Assembly: GCF_003254395.2 (NCBI RefSeq)
Contig: NC_037653.1
Coordinates: forward strand, 2,542,001 to 2,606,000
Length of the DNA: 64,000 nucleotides
Direction of reading: 5' to 3'
From: Apis mellifera
Lineage: Eukaryota; Arthropoda; Insecta; Hymenoptera; Apidae
Shown: one piece after another, positions 1-12,900 of the stretch
Layout: each line of letters opens with the position of its first letter
How positions within the stretch are numbered: the first letter of the stretch is position 1
Made by a program: the position numbers and the translations under genes
The notes under the pieces: model-generated
The model's input: only the letters and a program-made list of their open reading frames with translations
Told to the model about the DNA's origin: nothing
Database searches by the model: none

Positions 1-2158
1 ATAGAGAATAGTTAATAAAGAAAATTAGTTAATTAGTTAATAAACTAATAAAGAAAAGTTAATTACTTTAATTATTTCATAACCTTTTTGTGTTTGTTTT
101 GAAAAAGAATATTCGAATGTATAGTATATTACAGCTAGTGCATATACTATATAACATATATAGTATATTATCAGCTAATTAAATTTAAAAGGAGACGATC
201 ATATAAAAATTTATAGGATTAAATCAAGTATTTATTTACAACAATGTATTAAAAAAAACTATGACTATTAATCTAAACACCTAATCTAAAATAAAATAAA
301 TGAAATACATTCTATAATAATGGAACATGTTCGAACTGGTTTCGAACGCATAAATATTTTCTTTTCTTTTTTCTTTTTTTTGTTTCAATTTTACCATCTA
401 CGTACCATCTACTTTCAAGCTTTCATATTTCGCTTTCATATTAAGTAGAACTCAAATTATCCACGTCCCACAAAATTCTCTAAATTATCTTTTTCAATCT
501 ATTACGAATATATTGCAATATACCGCAACGCAAAATAAAGAAATATTTTGTAGTTGTAGAAATAATAATAAAAATGAATATCTTTTACATATCTCTCAAG
601 TAACTCGAGCAATCATGAATGAATCTCGAGCAGCGAAAGTTGAATGACGTCCAGACAGCTTGGATATTCAATTAATCCTAATTATCTAATTTCTTATTCA
701 TGAAAAATATTATTATTCATAAGTAACATCATTATCGTTCCATTTTCCTCGTCACAATTATATAATACAATTTCAAACGTGTAATATTACATAAAATTAT
801 TCACTCTTTTATTGTTAATATCAATGTGTTTTTAAATTACATTATCGATTGAGCTAAGTGAATTAATTTGATTAATTTTACTCATCATTATTCATAATAC
901 ATTGTTCGATTCCAAATAATTAAATGACAAAGACACTACTACTGTAGTCGAAACAAAGTATATCGATTGAAGAGACAAAGATATATTCATTAACTTATTT
1001 TCTATGCATTCTATCGGTATGGAATTTGTTGAAATTAAAATGAAAATGAAGGTCAACTTTTTTTCAGATGCTTGCATATAACTACTCGCCTTGTGAAATG
1101 CAACAAATTATGCAAAATTATAATAAGATGAAGATGAGTAATTTTTTATTCAAGATAATTAACAATAATTTTGTATAAATATGATATATATATATCTCTT
1201 TAATTAACATCTTAAAGAATCTGTAAATGCAAAAATACTGGCAATAGATTGCTCGAAGGAGAAAATTGAAATAGAAGTGAAACACGACGATAATAGATAA
1301 TGATAATAATGATGATGATGATGATGATGATGATGATAAAGATGAGATTCAGAAGAGAAATAGACTCATTGTCATCAATCCTGTTGCAATATACTATCAT
1401 TCGTAACCACTGTTGCATTCTCTGACAGCTGATTAATCACTCAGTGTCAAGAGAATAAATAAAAATAAACGCGATTCTAAGGAGGAAGAATGGCCACTTT
1501 CTTAATCAGACATTGCTATTATAGACAATACAAGGATGACGATCTTTTGACCTGTCGCGTTTTACTTTCAATGCTCTGATGTTTCACAACTGTGTTTCTT
1601 GAAATATGAGTTTCCTTTTTTTTTTTTTTTTTTTCCAACAACTTTATACTTACGTATAAATCTATCTTTGATAAAACGCATATATACATGTATAAATATC
1701 ACAATTGTATTAAACATTGAATTAAATCTAACCTGAATTTATTGTATTGAAAATCACATTTATAAAAATCCTTTGTGAAAAGATTCCATCAAATACAAAT
1801 ATAAAAATGATTGTACCGATTATTAAGTTAGGTTAGATTAAATATTCATAATTAAATAAAGTGAGAGTCACCTAGAGCATATCATAAATTGCCATTTTAA
1901 AGCCACTTCCCAATTACATTAAATTTATAAAACCACTCTTAGGTTTATTACAAAATTTTTCACATTCTGATTAAAAGGAGAAAAATACCAAGAGAGAATG
2001 AAAATCATAATAATTATAAAATTTAAGAATATAGAAATAGAAAAAGGTTACCATCCTTAGAAATAACACTTGTCCCCTCTGATCAATTTTAAAAACCAAC
2101 TTCGATCGAAATCTTCGATACTTTATCATGTACTTAACCTGTTCGATCTTATTTTCAG
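1..2158. other. AT-rich sequence upstream of elongase A; no coding region seen
   Basis: No convincing exon was found here. The first coding exon of elongase A is preceded by a 3' splice site ending at 2158, so its untranslated leader exon and promoter lie either in this stretch or left of the window. I could not identify a TATA plus initiator pair. Short open frames on the minus strand around 892-1418 and 1971-2264 are AT-driven and low in complexity. The stretch holds an ATG trinucleotide run at 1309-1336 and a poly-T run at about 1616-1634. Confidence 0.5.
1309..1336. repeat. (ATG)n microsatellite
   Basis: About nine perfect ATG/GAT units upstream of elongase A. It is a simple repeat with no coding context. 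Confidence 0.9.
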
Positions 2159-2160
2159 AA

Positions 2161-5100
2161 ATGGCATCGGCGGCAGCGGAATTGGTGGTGGAGAGGGAAT
2201 TGGAATCGAGAATCGAGATGGCGGATACGAATCGAACGTTCGTAGGTGCCCAAGGGCTGGTCAAGATGGCGTTGGATCAGTACACGGAAATCCTCACTAC
2301 GGCTTCCGATCCGCGGGTCAGTGATTGGCCCTTGATGGACTCGCCGATACCAACGTTTCTCATCGTCCTTCTCTATTTGTATGGAGTGACGATACTGGGT
2401 CCACGCGTAATGGCGAATAGGAAACCGTTCAAGCTGAGGGGGACCTTGGTCGCGTACAATGCGTTCCAAGTGATCTTCTCATTGGGAATGCTCTACGAGG
2501 TAAGAAAGATCGAGATCGAGTGATAGAGAGGCAGATATTGTTCAAGTAATTTTGCTTCTTTTTTCTTTTTTTTTTATAAGTGATACTCGTGAAATAAGAT
2601 GTATGATAAATGTGGAGATATATTTTCATATTGGAATGAATTGTATAAAATCACAAGAATTATTCCTTTTTATGTAAATGGAGAATTTCATAAAAAAGTA
2701 TTCTATTTAAATTTCGAATCTATTTTGTAAGTATTTCTTTCACACGTTGGATTCGCAAAGGGTTCGAATTTACTTGGATAGATGTACTTAGGAAGTAATT
2801 CACGAGTTATTTTTTTCTTCAAGATTCATTAAAATCTGATGCTGGTTAAAGCATGCAATGATATACGTGATCTCAAGTCAAAAGTAATAGGAACGTAAAG
2901 CAGATTTCATCATCTAAAGCGAAAAGAGGCTTAAAGACATCAAAATATTTTTCCTAATCTGGCTACCTCTTTGAATTCCTTATTTAGAAATTGCTGGAAT
3001 TTCATTAGAATCCTTACACTATGTTATAACAATTATAAATGATAAGTAAAAGCCAAATATTTCTTTATAAACACAAATTAAATACACTACACTATTTTAT
3101 GGAATCTAGAACAGATCAATTTAAATCATTTCTATTGATTTCTAAATCTAAAATTCTTTAAATATTATCTGTTCTTCTTAGTCTGTTCATCTAACTCTTA
3201 AAAATATGATAATTGAAAAATAAAAAGGAATTACAATCAGATCAAAGATATATCTAATATATTAATTTACTACATAAATAAATTCATATAGTAATTTTAT
3301 ATTGAACAATTTGTAGTGTGCAAGTTCATTGAATGTACTGTATTGTGAACAAAAAACTATTAAACTTTCTCAATTAATTGTAGCCATAATTTGATCTTGA
3401 AAGAAGTGATTTATCCAAAATTATTATTTTATCTATTTTATCATAATCATTATTCATTAATATATTTCATAAAAAATAAAATAAAAATTAAATTAAATTT
3501 GCTAGGTTCAAGAACGTTTCAGAACTCAATAGGCTTTCTCTAAAATGCTAAGCTGATGCGTCAAAGCTATTCAAAAGACATATGAGAATGTGCATTGGAT
3601 GCTTCTTCGCCTCTCTCCGAAGAAGATCACGAATACAAGTGGGTCGGATGAAAATACCAGTCGGATTTTGTTAAGTCACGAGTCAGTTCGAAGTGTAACA
3701 GTGAAAGCGCTTAGCCATTAGCACTTGCATAGCCGTATAGCCGGTGATTCGAACGGTCTTTTTCGTCGATAAACGATCACAATAGCTGCTGCCGTTTAAC
3801 ATTAATGTTCTAGTTGTTGAGAAAAATATCCAGAGTAAAATATTTCTTCAATTTTTACGATGTACTAAATGTGGAAAAGTGTATTTTGAGTTTATTCTGT
3901 AAGATTAATTGGGCGTGTTTAAAATTTTATTTCATCGAAACTGAAACAAAGAACTGATGATAAATTATTGAGAAAAGTAATGATGATGAAAAATAATTTT
4001 AAAATTAAACTGTTTAAAATTACATAAATATCAAAATACTTTTGGAAAATATTTAAGTATATTTGAATTTATTGAATTATGATGAAAAGCTATATATTTT
4101 GACATTCAAATTATTCATCATTTCATTTGAATGACTTGATAAAATTATAGAACAATTTTATTTTCAAAAGATCTCTTTGAGTTTTAAAAATATTTTTATA
4201 ATACATTAAAATTAAAATTCCATATATTTAGACAAAAACACGAATCTTTTAAAGTCTAAACTTCTTTCTATTCTATTCTCTGTTAGATAGAAAAAAAAGA
4301 ATCTGTATCAAATCTTTTCATTGATTATTTTCCAACTCGTTATACGAATTACATTATAATAATAATTCAAAAATCAAAATGAATCTATCCTTCTTTTTAT
4401 TTTGCATGTATACATTTATTACATGCCTGCACAAACTTTCATAAAAATTCATAAATCCAAAATTAATAATCAGTTGAGCTCACTCAACGTGTACAGAGAG
4501 TTTCTTAATCGAGTATAAGTTGGAATGTCGCGTTTCGCAAGCGCCCTCTATCGAATCTCACCAGAGCAAAGTCCACGGATCAGGTATACCTTGTGATCAA
4601 GATGATTCGAGAAACCACGCGTTCCTTTGAAACGTCTGTCATTCATACATGATTCGCTCACTTCTACCTCAATTTCCATCGAAATCTTTAACCGTTATAT
4701 CTTCATCACAATTTTGGAACTCTGGCCTTGTAAGAGAAGTGGTTTCGTACGTTGGATTGAGGCAAAAAAAAAAATCGAAGGACAGATGAAATTGTTCGTT
4801 TTTTTTATCACGATGAAGAAAAAGATGCTAGGTTATGAAACGAGGTTATGAAAGTATAAATTCGCGTACTTAAATCAAGAAGATTTTTTTTGTACGTTTG
4901 ACGAAACGTTCCGGTAAAAATTATTGCTACAATTTTTAACAAATAGTTTCTCCCATCTGTAGCAATCTGAAATCAAGTTAGATACGATTAAAAAATATAC
5001 ATTTAAATCGAATCTTATAAAAAAACGTGTTTATTTTAATGACTTTTTTTTTATTATTATTTCAAAACAAATCATCCAAATGATAAATAAGAAGTATACT

Positions 5101-6902
5101 TATAATTGAATAGTTTAACAATAACATTCGTCGCAAAACATTTTCAAGTTTATACCTTCTAACGAGTAGGTGAAGTAGAGACCGAAACGATTTTCACTCT
5201 ATCGCAACGCATGCATTAGTAAACTAAATTCTTGATCGAAAGTACTTGCTATTAATCAAGAATTTGAGCTACGATTAAAAGCAAGAAACATTGCACCAAA
5301 CCATTCCCTTCTCCGACACAATTTTTGTTAATTAACTCGTCTATCAAATCGAACGGGACAGATATTGTACAATACGACGAGTTATTGTACAATAACTCGC
5401 TACGTATTGCGTTGAATTCGTATAAATAACAAATTTCCCTCGTAAAGTACAAATGAAATAGAGCATTTCTGAAATGGTAATACGAAAGAGATGATTCTCG
5501 AAATGAATTGAGAACATAGTAATTTCGTAAAGATATACTAACCTAACCTCTTTCTGTTCAATCGAACAATGTTTTCCATCTTCAGTCAATAATGATAATA
5601 ATTATTTTAAAAAATCAGATTAAATTAAATCAGATTATTATTTAAACGAACGAAAAATTTTAATGCATTATTATTAAATACTTCTCTAATTTCTAAAAGT
5701 TTGTTGTAAACAAATAATATCAAAATCTTGAACAGTGTAATAGTTTGTCTAGTTCATTGTCTAATTCTTTCTCGAAAAACGCACGAAAAGTAAAATAAAA
5801 GAAACTATAGAATTTCTATTTCACTTAATTTGTCTCAGAAATTTTGAAAGACAACAATCGTGACGATCGATCTTCTACACTAATGGAGGACAGGGATGAG
5901 AAAGGTATATCCATGGAACACAGTATTGCAAAAGAAGAAAAGTTTACGATTCAAAAACGGGTTGCTCAACAGATTTGCACTCGAGCTGGCAATTTATTAA
6001 AGACATCGTTTTCGAAATTTTTCCACGAAACGCATTATTCATGCATCCAATAAAAACAACAAAATAAACATTTTAATCAGCCGAGAATCGAGAAATTTTT
6101 TAAAAATTAAATTATCATTGCAATAATCATTCTTTTCAAAATAATATCTTTTATTTTTCACTAGTAATTTATTTTGGTCGTTATAATGTAATAATTAATG
6201 TAATAATTATTATTTTTAATAATTTTTATTATACATTGATATTTAATATAATATTATTTATAATAAAATGTTACTTTAATTAAATAAAATATTGTAATTT
6301 CAAACAATATTTTCTTTATAAAATTTTCGTTATAGTTTTGTTAATAAAAAAATACTGACCAATCACGAAGCGCTATAATCTACTCGATAGCATTTGCTAA
6401 ATATTGTCACCAATCATGAACAAGTCTAAAACAACGAAGAAAATGTATCGAATATTATATTTATTTATTTATTCGTTGTTCGTGATATAATTTTTTATTA
6501 AAAATTATTGAAAAAATATTTGTTATAATCAACACACATTCTTCGAGATATATAATTTGGATTTGTTCGGTTGGCAACGAAGCTAATAGTATTGCCGCGA
6601 CTAGATTATCGACTAGATTACGTGTTTCGTGATTGGCCAGTGTGTTTTGTTAATAACTCGTCATCAAAATCGAAAATAAAAATTTTTGCAAAGGAAAAAA
6701 ATTCCTTGAAATTATGAAATCTCAATTTTTAGAATATCCTGTATAGGATAGTAATATATTGGTGAAGTAATGAATTTTAGAAACTGAATAAAATTTGATG
6801 ATAAAAGTGAAAAAATATCAAATTAAGGATTATTTATTAAATTTACGAAAAGAGATAAAATAAATAACTTATAATAAATAAATTAACTTGAATCAATAAT
6901 TT

Positions 6903-6969
<67 letters not shown>

Positions 6970-9900
6970 CTATATTAAATTATACATTATATATATACAT
7001 AATAGCCCATCAATGATTAGTTCAAGTATCATAGTGATTTAACTTTTACGATTATCCATCAAATGAAATAATTCTTCGTAAAGAATCGATTTCTTAAATA
7101 TTAGAGAAGCTTCAAAAGTGTCATTAATATATGTACATCAGTAAACGTAGAACATATAAGTAAGTAATCAATATCTCGATCCAAATCAGTACAAAACTGG
7201 AACGTATCTTCTTGAATGAACATTATAAAAGCTGTCGAGAATTGCCTTAGAAAGTTGCATACAGGCTAGATTATTTTCCCGATACTAAGTTGAAAAAAAA
7301 AAACGAGAAATAATTGGATATCAAGAAAGTCGAGAAGAATTACGATGTTTTATACGATTTTCAACTTTTTTCGTGTTATATATATATAAATTAATTCGAT
7401 ATTTCTATAAAAATATGTACTTATTTATATTTATTTATATTCTAACCTACGAAAAAAGAACATATCAGAAGAATTTATTTTTATTCTTCCTAATTTTTTT
7501 TCATATGATTATATATTCGATAAAAATCTGGAACACTGTAACAAAATGATAAATGATCGTAAAAAATTTATTCAAATACTTTCATGAGCTGAATTTCATT
7601 CAAATTAATTATTTCCGTGATGATTTGAATAGAAACTCGTCGCAGAAAGAAGAAAAATTCCAATTCGATTTCGAAAGGAAATAAAAAGCTTCGTAACTTC
7701 GTGTATCTGTGTATATCGTGTATCCTGTTTACATATATGGATAGCCATTTCGAAATATTTCGTTAAAAAAAATTACGTTGCCAAGTGGTTACACTATACG
7801 CACGTTATGATCGTTAAAATAAAACTGGAAGGAAAGTTATCCTATTATTATTCTCTTAGTGGAAATGGTGATTTTTAAATAATTAAATCGTAATTGGGAA
7901 ATCGAAGCGTTGAGTCAATAATATGCGTCAAGTTGAAAAAAAAAAAAGAAAAGAAAATTTTTTTTCACCAACGAAAAATTACAAAATTGAGAATAAAAAT
8001 TTTCATTACGTGCTATATTGTGAAAATGTATCGTGCAAACGATAGTAATCGATGGTGCAATTTTTCGTTTTATTAATCGTAAATCGATGTTAAATTACTG
8101 TAGATTTTTCAAGTAGATAAACATTCTTACTTCTTCGATCGTGATATTGTTTAAAAAAAAATGGAACGAGCAATGTTTCAAACAATGCGTAATAATATTT
8201 TATTAAGCAGTTTCCTAAAACGTGAGGAAATAATGTTTCAAATAATAATATATTTCGAATTAACATTTTCTAATTTTTATATTTTAAAAAGATCTAAAAT
8301 ACAAACAAACAAGTACAAAAATTCATATGCAAATTAATTATTATACTGAACAATTTAAGTTTGTATTATTTAATTATATTTTTAATTTCTTATTATTTGG
8401 ATATTAAAAAATACTTCAATTATTTTTTATATTACATACACCAGTAATGATACTTCAATATATTAAAATTTGTTCCAACTATTTGAAATATTCTTCTTCT
8501 TCCTCTTTTCAATACTATAATTTCAAAATAATATTTCCATTTATTTTTATTCATCTAGATTATTATATTACTTATTATTCCAAAAATTCATTTTATACAT
8601 TTCAACTTTGCTAAGCATTAAGCCAATATTCTCTCCTCTGCTATGTCTCACTTCAATATAAATATTAATGAGGTTAGATTATTAAACTCGTTCACATTAA
8701 TTATATAATTATCATTAAACCTAGAAAACAATACCTTAACCTTGAACTTCTTCGTTTTACAGCACTTGATGTCCGGTTGGTTATTAGACTACAGTTACAA
8801 GTGTCAACCGGTCGATTATTCCCATAATCCGTCCGCGCTACGAATGGCTAATTTATGTTGGTGGTACTTCATCAGCAAATTCACAGAATTCGCTGACACG
8901 GTATGTAAAATGAATTGAATTTATTAATATCAAATATGGAATTAGATGGAATCGATCGAAATAAGAATAAATTATCGAAATCCTTTCGAATTCTCCAATA
9001 ATTAATCTTAATTTGCAAGTCAAAAATATTTACCGTTGAACTATGTAAAATTATTCTTGTTGTTAATCGAATAATTATGAACTTGAAGTTGAAAAAAATT
9101 CGAGAAATCAATTTGAAAAATTCAAAAAGTTTCAAATTTTCAAATCTTAATTTCTTGCAAGCAAAAAAAAAATTGTTGCTAATCATTGAATTTGAGTTTG
9201 AAAATATCCATAAATCAATATCTTGAAGCTTTTCAAAAATCTCGTAATAATCTAATTTTCACAAATCAAAAGAATAATTATTGTCGACTGATTTCAAATT
9301 TAGCTTTATGATTCTTAAAAAAAAAAAAAAAAAAAAAAAATATTGGACTTAGTTTTGAGTTTTTAAAAATCTAAAAATCCAATAAAATCTTAATCCATCT
9401 CTGGATCAAAACATTTTCTATGCCAGACGATTGTACAAAGTTATTTTCCGAATTTTTTTCGTCATAGAAATTGATCACCGAGGCAGAAACGGTATCTGCC
9501 TCGCTACAACCTATTATTAAGATACAGAACACTGTTCTTACCGATCTTTTACGAATCGAAAACAAGCGTGTCGCGAGAAAGAAACTATTCTATCCATGAT
9601 AAAAATCGTCGCATTTAAGCTTGTTGATTTTTCTTGCGAAACAAAGATCTTAGACTGAGTAAAATAGAGATTGTAATCAAATTAGTCATAGTCAAATGCT
9701 TTTTATCTTTTTTCTTTTTTTTAATGAAAATTTCATACTAATTTCATAATAATTTTCATCATTCATATAATAGCTAAAATAAGTAGTTTTATTATTTTCA
9801 TTATTATTTATTCGTTACATTTAATGAATTATTTAATCATATTCAATTAATAATTATTTAAATTATAACAAGCAATGAGAATAATAAGTCTTTTCATTTT

Positions 9901-12900
9901 TTTAATAAAGAAAATTATGATATTGATACAGAAATGATGTTAATAATGAAAGTAAAAAATAAACTTATTTTATGTAATAATTGCCCATTGATATTAATCT
10001 ATTTCACAAACTTTCAGATATTTTTTGTTTTGCGCAAGAAGGAGAGTCAGGTGACATTTTTGCATCTGTATCATCACTCACTGACTCCTCTAGAGACATG
10101 GATCTGCGTGAAATTTATTCCTGGGGGACATGGTACTTTGGGAAATCTTATAAATAACGCGGTGCATGTGATAATGTACCTCTATTATATGGTATCCGCT
10201 ATGGGACCGGAATATCAAAAATACTTATGGTGGAAAAAACATCTCACTACTGTACAATTGGTAGGTGTATCGTTTAAACAAATTGGCATTTTTTCATAAT
10301 TCTATCTTGTTAATAAGTTTATGAATATTTTTAAATATCCATATTTATATCAATATTAAAAATAATTCAATAATTTTTAATAATTTATCATTATATTAAT
10401 TTTAAAAATGATCCGTCACTTGTTACTATTGAAAAAGGTGATAGTAGTATTGGGTATGTGCCGTCAAAGAATCAAATTTGAACAAATAGATGAAACAACA
10501 TGTCATGTTCTCTTTACTTCTAGAATCGATCTTTTAAAAGTATTCCAAAATATATTGACACATTTTAGATAAAATACAGAGGATATAAAAGGAATTGATG
10601 AAGTTTAACAACAATTGATCTAAGCAAATAAAAAAATTCTCTTGATAAATAAATATAAAATCATGTTTCGAATATGTAATGTATTTAAGAGAAAATAGAT
10701 TTCAATATCTTTATTCGATCAAAATAAAAATATTAATGAATTCTTATTTTATGGGGAAGAAATGTTATTCTCAATTATTGTTCTCAAGTTAAGAAATAAA
10801 ATACTTTTATTTTTTCACAAAAACTAAAATAGAAGAACTAAAGTATTATTTTGTTAAAATAATATCTATGTGATACCATCATAGATATTACATTGATACA
10901 AGTAAATATAGGCAACAGAGAAGAAAAAAAAAGAGAAAGGATTTATTACGTCAAAATGAATGGTATTTAGTCTCACGTTCACCAATAAATTGCAAGTTGC
11001 AAAATTTTCTTCATCATTTTGAAGAGGTGCATCTGCAGATGCAATCTCTTCGATCTGCAATACAAAAAGCAATGCATCTCACATGCTTAGAAATATCAAT
11101 ATATTTCAAATATCTAGGAAAAAAGTGATATTCATTTTTTGAATAATAGAATCGATATCATTCCATTTTGACTAAGTTCATTTAACAAGAGATACATAAA
11201 TATAAAGAATACATTGCAAGAAAAGAGAAAATATCAATGCAATGATATTTTTTACGATACGTTTCTAACCTCTAAAAAATGGTCGCAAGCCACAAGAAAG
11301 ACATCAAATGTTTCTTAACCATGAGCAAGTAACTATATTCTAACTAATATAGTTTATACGATATCTCAAATGAAATCTTGTGAAAATTGATGTTAACCTT
11401 CTTCTTAAAACAGGAATATATTTTGAGAGAAAAATTTTTGAGAACTGCTTTGGAAAATATTTTTTACAAATGCATTACAAACATTATAAGCATTACACAT
11501 TTGAAAAAAATATTTTTCAGTTATTTTTCAAAAATTATTCAAATAAATTTATATCTCAATTCGATGAATAATATTCAGATTATTCGTATTATATCATACA
11601 AACTTATCATGTATCTCATGATATCTCATCTATAGTTTTAAAAAGATTACTATTATCAATTATAGGCAGTGACTTTTTTTAGAATTTAGAAGAGGTTAGA
11701 AAACACTGTTTAAAAAGACATGAGATTTTTAGTTAATAATAAATAAAAGAAAATAAAAGAATAAATAGAGAAGGAAAAGAAATAATAAATAATAATAAAA
11801 ATAATAATAAGTATCTTTTTAGATATAAATTAATAAGTTCTTAATCTTCGAAACCAGATTTGGGATTGGCATGTAATTCCAATCCCTGAACACAAATGAT
11901 TAAATCGCGCAATACTTAAGTGGCCAATAGCGCCAAATACATTTTAGAACGAGATTCGCGATACCTTCTTCTTGCACAACGTGCAAGTTGCAGTTGGGCT
12001 AGATAATAATCTGCATTTGATGAAAGTGAACGGAACCACGACACATCGACTATAATGTTTGCATATGCGCGCCATTTCAGCATTGGTGTTCAGATTTCAC
12101 TGATTAACAACGTCTCGTACACAAGTGTTTATATTAATACAATTTACATATCTCAAAAAAAAAAAAAATAATTTATATATTCTTTAAATTTACACATTTT
12201 TTCAAAAATGGGAGAAAAAAGTAATAAAAAAAACTATTACAAAAAATAGCATTTAAGAGAAATGAATATTTTAATCTTTCTTTATTAAACATTGATTCGT
12301 TAAACATTGAAGATTAAATGATTTGATCTTTTATTAATGAAAATCAATGAAAAATTCAAGAATTTGTTTATTAATAATTATATTTAAATGAAATTTAAAT
12401 TTTTAATCTTTTACTAATGAAAGTCAATGGAAAAAATTTTGTATTAATAATTATCATAAATCTCTTGATATTTCAACATTTCAGTTAATGTTAACATATA
12501 TTTTCATAATTTTTTTTAATCAATTTATAACTTCAAAATTAAGAATATAATAAAACTTCTTGATTGTCTCTTTCAACTATTTCAATTTTTCAATCTATCC
12601 AACATCTTGCAATTAAATAGCAATTATTAACCAGAATAATAATTTTTATTCTTCACAAGATAATGCAAGAAATGGAAATCTAAATTAAATCTTTCTCTTA
12701 GATTTCATTAAAGAAAATTTATCAAGAAAGAAACTGTTAAATATTTATAAATATTTTTGACAGAAACTATATACATTATATCAGTAATATATCATTATCT
12801 AATATTACTATAAATCATTTAAAAAAATTAAATTGTCCAATTATCACACAATTCTTATTTACATAGAATATTTTTTAACAAAAAAACAAAATTTTTAATT

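Larger units (their letters stand above)
2500..8762 (+). other. Elongase A intron 1 (6.3 kb)
   Basis: The donor GTAAGA at 2500 and the acceptor TTTTACAG ending at 8762 bound this intron. It is mostly AT-rich filler. It holds two GC-richer islands (about 3595-3800 and 4490-4620), a 22-bp perfect palindrome at 5378-5399, a short inverted-repeat element at 6348-6643, and an (AT)n microsatellite at about 6905-6966. No coding exon was recognised. An open frame at 5844-6053 shows no family motif. Confidence 0.8.

Noticed and set aside
889..900. GTTCGATTCC resembling a tRNA T-arm
   Set aside because: No acceptor, D-arm or anticodon stem can be drawn around it. No tRNA or rRNA was found anywhere in the window.
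1441..1446. TCAGTG as a possible elongase A initiator
   Set aside because: It misses the final pyrimidine of TCAGTY and has no TATA box at the right distance.
5844..6053. 69-codon plus-strand open frame in elongase A intron 1
   Set aside because: The composition is less biased than most, but no motif, promoter or splice context supports it.
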